NCBI RefSeq assembly: GCF_028128765.1
Contig: NZ_LBJG01000016.1
Coordinates: 34,904-98,903, forward strand
Origin: Bradyrhizobium sp. CCBAU 51627
Lineage (GTDB): Bacteria; Pseudomonadota; Alphaproteobacteria; Rhizobiales; Xanthobacteraceae
DNA length: 64,000 bases
Reading direction: 5' to 3'
Below the pieces are notes generated by a model, which saw only the letters and a program-made list of their open reading frames with translations, ran no database searches and had not been told where the DNA came from. A program made the translations under genes and the position numbers. Every line of letters begins with the position of its first letter. Position 1 is the stretch's first letter. Positions 8,751 through 18,200 of this stretch are shown one piece after another.

Positions 8751-10826
8751 GTGAATCAGCTCACATTCCGGAATGGACGGCGAAGCTTGCGTGTCAGTGT
8801 CGCCGCCTTGGCCGTGATCATTCTCGGCTTTGCCTCGCCGGCCGCGTCCGAACCTGTGCGAAAAAGCGGCTACACGCTGGGAACGGAGACCTGCGGCGGC
8901 GGCGGTCTCGCCTTTCCCAGGCTCCAGATCGACATGAAGGCGGGCTTTTGCGCCGGCCTTGTCGCCAGCGAGGAAGACCATCTCAAATTTCCGCGGTCGA
9001 TCATCCAGGTGCCCGGCCGTGACCTGTTCGTGGTTGCCGATATGGGCGGTTGGGGACACGTCGATGGACGGCTGCTGCTGCTCGATCCCCACGCGGCCGG
9101 TGGCCAGCGATTCAAGGAGCTCCTGACCGGGGTGGAATATCCGTTCGGCCTCGTGATCGGGCCGGACAAGAAGCTCTATGCCTCGACCGCCGAGACCATC
9201 TTCCGATTCGATCCGCTCGCTGACAATCCACGCAGCACGGTCGAGACCATCATTCGTCACATGCCGGGCCGTCGCATCACGCTGCCGGATGGGACGAAGC
9301 TCGACGAGGCCGCGCATCCGCTCAAGCAGTTCGTATTTGATCGCAACGGGCGGCTGTTCGTCAATGTCGGTGCCCACAGCGACGACTGCATCACACCGGC
9401 GCCGATCACCAAACCTTGCGCTGCGGCCGAAGGCGCCTCCGCCATGGCCGCGATCTGGCTGTTCACACCGCCGTCAGGCGGCATCTTCCCGGGGTTGAAG
9501 CCGAACGATCCCGATCCGCCGCACACGATCTACGCGCGCGGCCTGCGCAATTCAATGGCGCTGGCGCTGCACCCGAATTTTCCCGATGCCGGCTACGCCT
9601 TCCTGCAAGGCGAGAACGGCCGCGACCTGCCCGATATCTTCAAGCCGAACGAGGAGATCAATGCGATCGAGCAGGGCAGACATTATGGCTGGCCCTATTG
9701 TTACGACCTGTCGACGCCGAGCCCGGAGTTCAAACTCGTGCTGCAATCCGGCGTCTACAAATCGCTTTGTACGAGTAACACGCTCTACAAGCCTCCGCTC
9801 TCGCTGCTGCCGCCGCACGGCGCGCCACTCGCGATGCTGTATTATCACGGGGCAAAATTTCCGGAGCTCGAAGGCAAGCTCTTGGTCGGCCTGCACGGCT
9901 ATCGCCCAACCGGCAGCCGCGTGCTGATCTACGACGTTGACGACCACGGCTTCCCCAAGCCAGCTCCGGCACCGGTGCGCTATCACGTCAGTTGTGCGGC
10001 AGACCCGACCCACAATTTTCAGACTGACACCGGCGATGTCGCTGCTGCGCCATTCGAGGAGCTGATCGCCGGCTGGCACCGCGTCAACGGCGCGCGGCCG
10101 CAAGGTGCGCCGGCCGGCATGACGGTTGCGGACGATGGTGCGATCTGGCTGGTCGAGGACAAGAACCAGACCATCATCCGCATCGATCGCGCTGCGGACG
10201 ATCCGCCGCCGTCGCTGCCCTGCGACACGCGCAGTCAGGCGCTGATCGACCAGCTTGCTGCCTTCGTCGCCAGGGATACGCAGTCCAAGATGCGGCTCAC
10301 CGCGCTGCGCAAGAACCTTGTCGAAAAGCACTGCGTCGGCTGCCATTCCGATTTTGGCCTGAAGGCAGGCCAGTCTGATGCAGACAAGGACGCGGCCGCG
10401 CTCCGTTTCATGCTGTCGCAGGATGGCTGGATCTATCCGGGCGATCCCGCCTCCGGCAAGCTGTGCACGCGCCTGCGCGGTATCGGCGCGGAGAGGCTGA
10501 TGCCGCCGGGCGGCGAGGGATTGCCGAAGACCGAGCCCGGCTACCCGGCCCTGCTCAATACGGCTGATCTCTTCGTTGCCAAGATGGTTCCGGGAACACC
10601 GATGCGCATCAGGCTCGGCCTGCCGCAGCGTAAGTTCTTCAGCAAAGCCAACAAGGAATGCGGCGAAATACCGGCTGCCAAGGTCGTCGTCGTGACACAA
10701 AGGAACGCTGTAGACAAACCGGGCTTCAGTCGATTCTTCCGGCCGGCCGATCCTTATTTGAATGGCGAGTGCAGCGACGACGATGGCTATTACATCCGGC
10801 AGGAGTTTCTGGTGCCCGTGCAGTAG
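8751..10826 (+). CDS. Sugar dehydrogenase-like beta-propeller fused to a cytochrome c-type domain
   Basis: A 691-residue exported protein. Residues 1-33 are a signal peptide (hydrophobic core VSVAALAVIILGFASPAA). About 40-500 is a six-bladed propeller of the glucose/sorbosone dehydrogenase type (YPFGLVIGPDKKLYAST, YARGLRNSMALALHPNF, EEINAIEQGRHYGWPYC). The C-terminal part carries one covalent haem motif, CVGCH (about 527-531), suggesting internal electron transfer from the propeller cofactor. The substrate is unknown. The GTG at 8751 has a GGGGGG site; another GTG lies at 8715. Confidence 0.82.
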   Translation: MNQLTFRNGRRSLRVSVAALAVIILGFASPAASEPVRKSGYTLGTETCGGGGLAFPRLQIDMKAGFCAGLVASEEDHLKFPRSIIQVPGRDLFVVADMGGWGHVDGRLLLLDPHAAGGQRFKELLTGVEYPFGLVIGPDKKLYASTAETIFRFDPLADNPRSTVETIIRHMPGRRITLPDGTKLDEAAHPLKQFVFDRNGRLFVNVGAHSDDCITPAPITKPCAAAEGASAMAAIWLFTPPSGGIFPGLKPNDPDPPHTIYARGLRNSMALALHPNFPDAGYAFLQGENGRDLPDIFKPNEEINAIEQGRHYGWPYCYDLSTPSPEFKLVLQSGVYKSLCTSNTLYKPPLSLLPPHGAPLAMLYYHGAKFPELEGKLLVGLHGYRPTGSRVLIYDVDDHGFPKPAPAPVRYHVSCAADPTHNFQTDTGDVAAAPFEELIAGWHRVNGARPQGAPAGMTVADDGAIWLVEDKNQTIIRIDRAADDPPPSLPCDTRSQALIDQLAAFVARDTQSKMRLTALRKNLVEKHCVGCHSDFGLKAGQSDADKDAAALRFMLSQDGWIYPGDPASGKLCTRLRGIGAERLMPPGGEGLPKTEPGYPALLNTADLFVAKMVPGTPMRIRLGLPQRKFFSKANKECGEIPAAKVVVVTQRNAVDKPGFSRFFRPADPYLNGECSDDDGYYIRQEFLVPVQ

Positions 10827-11724
10827 CCTTCTGCTTGTTGTGGCAACGCCGCTTCTCGCAGCCGAGACCAAGCTGTTCGAAAGCGTGCAGGTGACGCCCG
10901 CCGGCGAGTACACACATGGCATTGAGGGGCCCGCCGTCGATCTCGATGGCAACCTCTTCGTCGTCAATTTCGGCGCGCCCGGCACGATCGGTCGATTGCC
11001 CGCGGGCGGCGCAGCATCGGGAACCTTCACGACACTCCCCGAGGGCAGCATCGGCAACGCCATCCGATTCGATCGCAGCGGCACGATGTTCATCGCCGAC
11101 TACAAGAAGCACAACATCTTTGCGATCCCGAAGGGCGCAACCGAGCCGGTCGTCTGGTTTCACTCGGACGAGATGAACCAGCCCAATGACATCACGATCG
11201 CCCGCGACGGCACGATCTATGCGAGCGATCCGAACTGGAAGGGCCGGGAAGGCCACATCTGGCGCATCGCCAAGGGCGTCGATGGAATGGTGCAAGGACA
11301 AATCATGTCGGCACCGCGTGCGATGGGCACCACCAACGGCATCGACCTCAGCCCAGACGGCAGGACGCTCTATGTCGGTGAATCCAGCAATGGCCAGGTC
11401 TGGTCCTACACCATCAATGGCAACGCGCTCACCGATGCAAAGCTCGTCAAGGCGTTTCAGCCTGATACGATCGACGGCCTGCGCACCGACGTCGCCGGTC
11501 GCCTCTATATCGCGCGCATCCTCAAGGGCACGATATCGCTGATGAAGCCCAACGGTGCGGTCGAGCGCGAGATCGCGCTGAAGGCCAAGGAGCCGACCAA
11601 TCTCGCCTTTGGTGGCAGCGACGGCAAGACTGTCTTCGTCACCCAGCGCCAGGGCGGCTTCATTGAGTCCTTCCGCACCGATAGGCAGGGCCGCGAGACC
11701 TGTCTCCAGCGTGGGCGATGCTGA
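10783..11724 (+). CDS. SMP-30/gluconolactonase-like propeller, exported
   Basis: A protein of about 313 residues with a signal-like N-terminus (SSLLLVVATPLLAA-ET) and propeller blades marked by GIEGPAVDLDGNLFVVNFG, QPNDITIARDGTIYASDP and GTTNGIDLSPDGRTLYVGES, typical of SMP-30 lactonases and related strictosidine-synthase-like proteins. It overlaps the 3' end of the dehydrogenase gene by 44 bases in another frame, implying coupled translation. ATG 10762 is an alternative start. A lactonase acting after the upstream dehydrogenase is an attractive but unproven pairing. The last 15 residues (QGRETCLQRGRC) do not look like a blade. Confidence 0.78.
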   Translation: MAITSGRSFWCPCSSLLLVVATPLLAAETKLFESVQVTPAGEYTHGIEGPAVDLDGNLFVVNFGAPGTIGRLPAGGAASGTFTTLPEGSIGNAIRFDRSGTMFIADYKKHNIFAIPKGATEPVVWFHSDEMNQPNDITIARDGTIYASDPNWKGREGHIWRIAKGVDGMVQGQIMSAPRAMGTTNGIDLSPDGRTLYVGESSNGQVWSYTINGNALTDAKLVKAFQPDTIDGLRTDVAGRLYIARILKGTISLMKPNGAVEREIALKAKEPTNLAFGGSDGKTVFVTQRQGGFIESFRTDRQGRETCLQRGRC

Positions 11725-11846
11725 ACCTTACGCCGATCTGCTTCCGGTGCAGGGCGGAATGACACGGGCGGCATTCTTCTTGCTTGCATCTGGCCGCCGC
11801 AGGGATCAAGTACTCTGCGGCGCTGTTGAAGAGCACGGAGTCTTGA

Positions 11847-12872
11847 GTGAAAGCCGTCCATACCGAACTGCACCGCAGCCACGATCCGCAATTCTTCCTG
11901 GTTCGCGGCGTCGTCAAGCGCACCACCGAGCAGCCCGAGCGCGCTGATCGTCTGCTGCAGGGCTTGAAGGACGGCAAGCATCAACTGGTCGAGCCGACCA
12001 CATTCGGGCAGGGGCCGCGCGCGCGCATTCATAGTCCGGAATATCTGTCGTTCCTGAGCGAAGCCTGGGAGGCCTGGACGGCGCTGGGCGATTCCGGTCC
12101 CGAGATGATCGGCAACATCCATCCGGTGCGCCATGCTGCGACCTATCCGACCCATATCGTCGGCAAGCTCGGCTGGCACACCGCCGACACCGCAGCTCCC
12201 ATTGGTCCGGGCACATGGGCGGCGGCCTGTGCCGCAACGGATGTCGCCGTCACCGCAGCGCAGCTGGTGATGGACGGCGAGGATGCGACCTATGCGCTCT
12301 GCCGCCCGCCCGGTCATCACGCCTATCGCGACATGGCCGGCGGCTTCTGCTTCCTCAACAACAGCGCCATCGCGGCCGCGCATCTGCGGAAGAAGCACGA
12401 GCGCGTCGTGATCCTCGACGTCGACGTCCATCACGGCAACGGCACGCAAGGCATCTTTTACGCGCGCCCGGATGTCTACACGATCTCGATCCACGCCGAT
12501 CCGATTGCTTATTATCCCTATGTGTGGGGCTACGCGCATGAGCGCGGCGAGGGCCCCGGCCTCGGCGCCAATCTCAACATTCCCTTGGCCATCGGCACCG
12601 GTGACGACGGCTACCTCAAAGCGATGGACGTCGCCCGCAAGGCGATCGAATCCTTTGCGCCCGGCGCGCTCGTGATCGCCCTCGGCCTCGATGCGTCCGA
12701 GCATGATCCGCTGAAGGGCCTCGCCGTGACCACACCCGGCTTCCGCCGCATCGGCCAGGCTATTGCTAGGATGGGCCTGCCGACCGTGTTCGTGCAGGAG
12801 GGCGGGTATCTCTCGGATATTCTCGGTGCCAACCTGACCTCGGTGCTGGTGGGGTTTGAAGAAGCGCGGTGA
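11847..12872 (+). CDS. Histone deacetylase family / acetylpolyamine amidohydrolase-like
   Basis: A 341-residue zinc hydrolase of the arginase-deacetylase fold. The active site is complete: the His pair in CRPPGHHAYRDM (about 151-162), Asp and His zinc ligands in ILDVDVHHGNGT (about 190-201), the Asp ligand in LGLDASEHDP, and the C-terminal EGGY loop. Bacterial members deacetylate acetylpolyamines or other acetylated small molecules. It starts with GTG at 11847. It stands alone on the plus strand, facing the peptide-synthetase locus, and links to neither side are not established. Confidence 0.9.
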   Translation: MKAVHTELHRSHDPQFFLVRGVVKRTTEQPERADRLLQGLKDGKHQLVEPTTFGQGPRARIHSPEYLSFLSEAWEAWTALGDSGPEMIGNIHPVRHAATYPTHIVGKLGWHTADTAAPIGPGTWAAACAATDVAVTAAQLVMDGEDATYALCRPPGHHAYRDMAGGFCFLNNSAIAAAHLRKKHERVVILDVDVHHGNGTQGIFYARPDVYTISIHADPIAYYPYVWGYAHERGEGPGLGANLNIPLAIGTGDDGYLKAMDVARKAIESFAPGALVIALGLDASEHDPLKGLAVTTPGFRRIGQAIARMGLPTVFVQEGGYLSDILGANLTSVLVGFEEAR

Positions 12873-12881
12873 GTCGCGCCG

Positions 12882-12970
12882 AAGGTCGTCCTGCCCGGGC
12901 TTGTCCCGCCACGTTCGTCGTGCTGTGTGGCAAGGCGTGGATGGCCGGGACAGGCCCGGCTATGACGAGA
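12882..12970. repeat. Palindromic intergenic element, family B, copy 2
   Basis: Shares with 8010-8091 the core GTGGATGGCCGGGACA followed by GCCCGGC, and has a CTGCCCGGGCTTGTCCCGCCACG arm. It separates the convergent deacetylase and monooxygenase genes, where it can form a hairpin readable on both strands. Confidence 0.7.
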
Positions 12971-12977
12971 AAGATAC

Positions 12978-13958
12978 CTAAAACATCCCGCTCGCCCTGA
13001 GCGCCTTGCAGACGTGCTGCATCTCGGTCTCGTCTGCGACCATGTCGAGCATGACAGTGGTCAGTCCCTTCGCAGCAAAATCCTTCAGCTTGGCGCCGAT
13101 CTCGGCATAGCTGCCGACGAGATAGGGGCAGTCGGACTGGAACGTGAGGTAGGGCAGCAGCCAATAGCCGTTGTCGGCAAGCTCGCCGCTCTGGCCCTCA
13201 TAGAGCTTCCGCTTCCAGACGGAATCCGAATTCTCCACCGTGAGCGCGAGCAGCTCGCGATCGTCAGGGTTGTCGCGAAAGCGCGCCTTGGCCGCCCGTC
13301 GCGCCTCGTCGCGACTCTCGCGCGCGAAAATACCAAAATTCATGCCTGATGCTCCGAGACCGCGATCGAGGTCGGGTGGCAGCATCTGCATCTTGATGCA
13401 GCCGGTCTCCTCTGCGACGCGCTGTGCCGCATCAGATTGGCCCGCGATGAGAAATTCCGGCATCAGTTCGGCCGGCAGGCGTGGCCGCAGCTGCAAATTG
13501 CTGGCGCGATAGAATCGGCCCTCGACATTCACCGGGCGCGGGCTCGTGAGCAGTTGTCGCATCAGGGCGACGAACTCGCCGAGGCGAACGTAGCGGTCGG
13601 CATGCGACTGTTCATCGCCCAGCCCCCGCAGGTCGCTGATCGCGGTCCCCGTGATCATGTTGAGATAGACCTTGCGGCCGTGGAGCTGCGCCAAGGACGA
13701 CACGAACTTCGCCGCCGTGAACGGGTGCATGTAGACCGGATTGACCGCGATCAGCGGCGAAGATCGCGTCGTCGCGGCCATGATGTGTTGGGCCATCGCC
13801 CAAGGCTCGACAAACACGTCGTTGCCTTCGAACAGCAGAATGCCCTCAAAGCCGTTGCGGTCGGCGAACTCCGCCACCTGCATCAGCTCGCCGACATATT
13901 TCTTCGGATCGCGGTTGCGCGAGATCGCGGGAAAGACGCGCAGCCGCGCCGGCGTCAT
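12978..13958 (-). CDS. Luciferase-like (LLM class) flavin-dependent monooxygenase, SsuD-like
   Basis: A 326-residue FMNH2-dependent oxygenase fold. Recognisable segments are FADRNGFEGILLFEGND near residue 40, VNPVYMHPFTAAKFVSSLAQLHGRKVYLNMITG (about 75-107) and RYVRLGEFVALMRQLL (about 125). The closest known pattern is alkanesulfonate monooxygenase SsuD. Its ATG overlaps the stop of the phosphopantetheinyl transferase gene by four bases (13955-13958), so it belongs to that operon and may tailor the synthetase product. A general sulfonate role cannot be excluded, but no sulfonate transporter is adjacent. Confidence 0.87.
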   Translation of the reverse strand: MTPARLRVFPAISRNRDPKKYVGELMQVAEFADRNGFEGILLFEGNDVFVEPWAMAQHIMAATTRSSPLIAVNPVYMHPFTAAKFVSSLAQLHGRKVYLNMITGTAISDLRGLGDEQSHADRYVRLGEFVALMRQLLTSPRPVNVEGRFYRASNLQLRPRLPAELMPEFLIAGQSDAAQRVAEETGCIKMQMLPPDLDRGLGASGMNFGIFARESRDEARRAAKARFRDNPDDRELLALTVENSDSVWKRKLYEGQSGELADNGYWLLPYLTFQSDCPYLVGSYAEIGAKLKDFAAKGLTTVMLDMVADETEMQHVCKALRASGMF

Positions 13959-14701
13959 TCCGCCGCTTCCTGGAGCGGCCAGGTGTTGCGAATGATGCGA
14001 AGGCCGCCAGCCGCACGGGAGCCGTCGGCGACCGCCAGACGGTGCGAGGGCGACGGCGAGCATAGCGAAAAGCGCCAGCCTGCGGGATCGTCGGCGATGT
14101 CGGGCTTGAAGCTGATCCCGATCGCATCCCGCGATACCCGCATCGCGAACGCATCGAGCGGCAGGTTGAGCCCAAAACCCCGGGCCTTCAGATAGGCCTC
14201 CTTCAACGTCCAATAGTCGAAGAAGCGCTCGATTGCGGCCGGTTCGGGCAGGCCACGCAGCGTTTCGACTTCTTCCGGCGCAAAGAAGCGGAGCGCGGTC
14301 GATAGCGGCGCGACGCGCCGCGACACGGTCTCGACGTCGACGCCGACCGCCTCGTGCTTTGACACGACGCAAGCGACACAGCCATCGGCATGCGACAGGC
14401 TGAAATGCAGGGCCGTTGTCTGCCTGGGCGCAGCGACAAAGGGCCGCCCGTAGCGGCCGGTCGAAAACAACCAGTCGGTCGGCGCGACATCGGGCGCCGC
14501 ATGCGAGAGCGCCATGCGCAACATTGCGTGCGCGAAGATGTATTGCCGCTGATGCCGCTCGAACTTGAAGCGGTCGGCGCGCATGCGTTCGTCGGCCGAG
14601 AGCAGTCGCCGGCAGCCATCGACCACACCCGGCGAGCCAATGCTCTCGATCAGTCCGACAAACAGTTCGATCTCGTCGTCTGCCATTAAAAATGGGCCCA
14701 T
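13955..14701 (-). CDS. 4'-phosphopantetheinyl transferase, Sfp type
   Basis: A 248-residue enzyme that attaches the phosphopantetheine arm of CoA to carrier-protein serines. The diagnostic motifs are present: FSLSHADG (about 100-107), magnesium-binding GVDVE (120-124) and WTLKEAYLKARG (about 164-175). It lies in the same direction as and just downstream of the synthetase locus, so activation of the two T domains there is its likely job. ATG 14686 is an alternative start; neither has a strong ribosome site. Confidence 0.95.
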   Translation of the reverse strand: MGPFLMADDEIELFVGLIESIGSPGVVDGCRRLLSADERMRADRFKFERHQRQYIFAHAMLRMALSHAAPDVAPTDWLFSTGRYGRPFVAAPRQTTALHFSLSHADGCVACVVSKHEAVGVDVETVSRRVAPLSTALRFFAPEEVETLRGLPEPAAIERFFDYWTLKEAYLKARGFGLNLPLDAFAMRVSRDAIGISFKPDIADDPAGWRFSLCSPSPSHRLAVADGSRAAGGLRIIRNTWPLQEAAE

Positions 14702-14917
14702 AGTGTCAGGTGGAGGCCAAATCCGGCCCTGACCGAAGAATCAACCGAACAGGAAGCGACTGAGCGGACTGCTCCTAGCGGTCCATCCGGGCAAATTCTT
14801 GTCAATTGCTGGCCGGTTTACAGCCGCAAGCTTGTGCGAGACCCCAACTCGACAGGCGAGCGGCCGAAATTCGAAAATTAAATCCGGAGAATCGTGCGGC
14901 GTCCCGGCCGACGAGTC

Positions 14918-15082
14918 TTACTTTTTCTTCTTGGCCTTCTTTCCGCCCAGCACCGAAAGGCTGGCATCGACTTCCTTCAGCGCGGACTGGAGCTTCTTCT
15001 TTTCGTCGGTGAGCAGCTTTTGCAGGGCCTTGCGGTCCTTGTCGCTCAACGAGGTGCCTTTGGTAAATTTGATGAAACCCAT
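14918..15082 (-). CDS. Small lysine-rich protein, hypothetical (54 aa)
   Basis: A 54-residue protein, MGFIKFTKGTSLSDKDRKAL, predicted mainly helical, with a run of lysines at both the centre (DEKKKLQ) and the C-terminus (GGKKAKKKK). The ribosome site GGGGGAG is four bases before the ATG. It lies between the synthetase and the phosphopantetheinyl transferase on the same strand. It is not an MbtH protein: no tryptophans and no NxEGQHSLW-like motif. Function unknown. Confidence 0.7.
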   Translation of the reverse strand: MGFIKFTKGTSLSDKDRKALQKLLTDEKKKLQSALKEVDASLSVLGGKKAKKKK

Positions 15083-15221
15083 AACACTCCCCCGGTTGAA
15101 AATATCGTCCCGATCAAAACACGGGAATAATCTTGCGCGCTGGCGCCAAATAATCAAGATGCAACTTGACCATGCACAGCTTTGGCGAGTGGAAATCCGT
15201 TCGGCGCCGACGAACGGCCGG

Positions 15222-18200
15222 TCACGCCGCGCGGCGATCGAGCAGCCGATGGAGCGGTGCATGGGGCTGGGCGAGGGCCGCTCCCAGCAGCGTGACGAGA
15301 TCCTCCATCCACGTGCCGACCATACCGCCGTCGAGCAGTTCGCGCTTGTAATTGCATGAACCGGTGATCCCGCTCGGGCGCTCCTTCAACATCAACGACA
15401 GCCAGGTCTGGTCGACCGGCAGCACGGGTTGGCCCTCGCGTGCGACGTCTCCGGTCGATCGCACTGCGACATTGGGCAGGTCGAGCGGCTGGCGCAATGG
15501 ATTTTGCAAGGTGAAATAGACCTGGAGCAGCGACGCCGGGTCGATGCCCTCCTGCTCCAGATGGTCGGCGAGGATGTTGAACGGCAGCTCCTGTCGCGCA
15601 TGGGCCTCGAGCACGCCTTCGCGCACCCGCGCCAATCCTTGCGTAAACGACAGATCCGGCGTGATTCGGCTGCGGACGATCACGGTGTTCTCGAACGGAC
15701 CCACGATCCGTTCGGTGTCAGGTTGGGCGCGGTTGGCCATGGCGGTGGCGACCGAAATGTCGGTTCGTCCGGTCTGCGCCATCAGCAGGGCCTTCAGGCC
15801 GGTCAGCAGACACATGAAGAGCGTGGCGCTGTGCTGGCGCGCATAGGCCGTGAGGCGGGCGACGAGATCGCGCTCCAAGCTCAACGGATGATGGCCCGTC
15901 GACGCACCCGGCCGCGCTTCGCCCTCGAACAGGGGGGCTGCGCCGCGCAAATTCTCGGTCCAGTCGACCGCCTGCCGGCGGGCCGCCTCGGTGCTGCACC
16001 ACCAGCGCTGCCAGCGTGCGACGTCGGAGAACGCGAGCGGCACCGTTGGCAGAGGCGCCGATGGACGGCCTGCCAGCGCGGCATAACGGCACGACAATTC
16101 CTCGAACAGCACGCCGATCGACCAGCCGTCGGCGATGGCATGATGCAGCGTCAACAGCAGGATGTGATTGTCGGCATGCAGCCGGAGGAGCCGTGCCCGC
16201 AGCAGCGGTGCCCGGGCGGTGTTAACAGGGACATATGCCTCCTGCGCGATCAGGAGTTCGATCTTCTTTGCTTCGAGCGCCCTGCGCCGCTTGTTGTTGT
16301 GGGGCTGTCCGTCGCCGATAGTCTCGACGGTCAGCGCCGGGCCCAGCGTAGCGGGCGCGACGATGTGGCTGACCGGCTCCTCGCCATTCCAGCCGAACGC
16401 GGTCCGCAACGAGTCGTGGCGACGCACGATGTCATCGAAGGCCTGCGCCAGCAGGTGCGGATCGATCGGACCGTCGAGCCTGAAGGCAAAGGGCAGGTTG
16501 AACAGCGGTAGATCAGGCAGGTTCTGCTCGATCCTTATCATCTGGTCCTGTGTGATCGACAGCGCGGGCGGTCCGCTGTCGGCGAGGCGGGGGATGCCGG
16601 CCGCAGGCCTTTGCGGTTTCGTTGCCACGGCCTCATCGATCCGCCGGGCGAGCTGCTCGATCGTCGGCGCCTCGAAGATGGTCTTGATCGGCAGCGAGAC
16701 ACCGAGCGCGCGGGCCACGCGCGCCATCGCCTGACCCGCCAGCAGGGAATGACCGCCAAGGTCGAAGAAATTGTCGGTGACACCGAGGCTCTCGACCCTC
16801 AGCAGATCGATCCAGATGTCTGACAGCACCTTTTCGGTGAAGCGTCGCGCCGGCACGGCTGCCTCGGTCCCGACGCTCTCCTGTTCCGCGGGCGCCAGTA
16901 GCGCGGAGCGATCGAGCTTGCCGTGGGCATTGAGCGGCACCCGGTCCAGGAACAGGAATGCGGACGGGATCGCATGAACAGGCAGCCGGCTCTTGAGGAA
17001 GTCGCGCAATTCGCTGGCGCTGGTCTGTATGCCGGGTTTGGCGACGACATGGGCGATCAGCCTGACATCGCCACTGGCGTCGCGGCGCGGCTCGACGATG
17101 CCGGCGCGCACGCTTGCGTGGTCGGCAAGCGCGGCCTCGATCTCCTTGAGCTCAATGCGATAGCCGCGGACCTTGACCTGAAGATCGGCGCGGCCGAGGC
17201 ATTCGATGGTGCCGTCGGCGCGCCGGCGGGCGAGGTCGCCGGTGCGATACAGGCGCGCACCCTGCCTGCGCGCGAACGGATCGGGGATGAAGCGTTGCCG
17301 GCTTTGCGCGGGATCGTTGATGTAACCGCGGCCGACGCCGGCGCCGCCGATGCAGAGCTCGCCGACGACGCCGATGGGCTGCGGCTCAAGGTTCGGATCG
17401 AGCACGTAGAGCTGGGTGTTGGGCAGTGGCGCTCCGACCGGAACATTGATCGTCGCCGTGTCCGGCGCCTTGGTCAGCCGGTGCAGGGAGACGTCGTCGG
17501 AACATTCCGAAGCGCCATAGGCGTTGATCAGCGGCACATTCGGGCAGCGGGCGAACCAGGCGCGGCAGAGCTCGATCGCCAGCGGCTCGCCGGTCGAGAT
17601 CAGCAGCCGCAGCTCGGCAAAGGCGCGCAGCATCGGCGCTTCGTCGAGACGTTCCAGGATGACGCGGAGCAGCGAAGGCACGATCTCGAGCACCGTGATG
17701 CCCTCGCGTTTGATCTCCCGCGCCAGCAGCATCGGATCCTGCACGACCGCATTGCCGCAGACATGGACACGCGCGCCGGTCATGGGACCGGCGAGGAACT
17801 GCCAGACCGAGATGACAAAGCTCTGCGGTGCGGTTTGCGCGATCACGTCCTTGCTCGTCAGGCCGAGCGCGGAAATGAGCGACGCCAGATGGTTCGACAG
17901 CCCGCGCTGTTCGATCATGACGCCCTTTGGCGCACCGGAGGAGCCGGAGGTGTAGACGAGATAGGCAAGGTCCGAGCTTGTGCGCTGCGCCGCACGGGCG
18001 ACCTTCGTCGGTTCGAGCGCAATCGCGTCCTCGAGCTTGGCCACGCGGATGCCCCCGACCAGCGGCTCGAGCAGCGCATCGACCATGGCGGACCGTGCGC
18101 GCCCCACAAGCAGCACGCTTGCGCAGCTTGATCCGAGGATGGTTGCGAGCCGCGTCGGCGGCTGCTCGGGATCGAGATTCAGGAAAGCCGCGCCGGCGCG

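Noticed and set aside
9552..11093. 513-codon minus-strand open frame
   Set aside because: Antisense across the two propeller genes; no recognisable protein features.
14918..15082. MbtH-like partner of the peptide synthetase
   Set aside because: The small protein is lysine-rich with no tryptophan and no MbtH signature.
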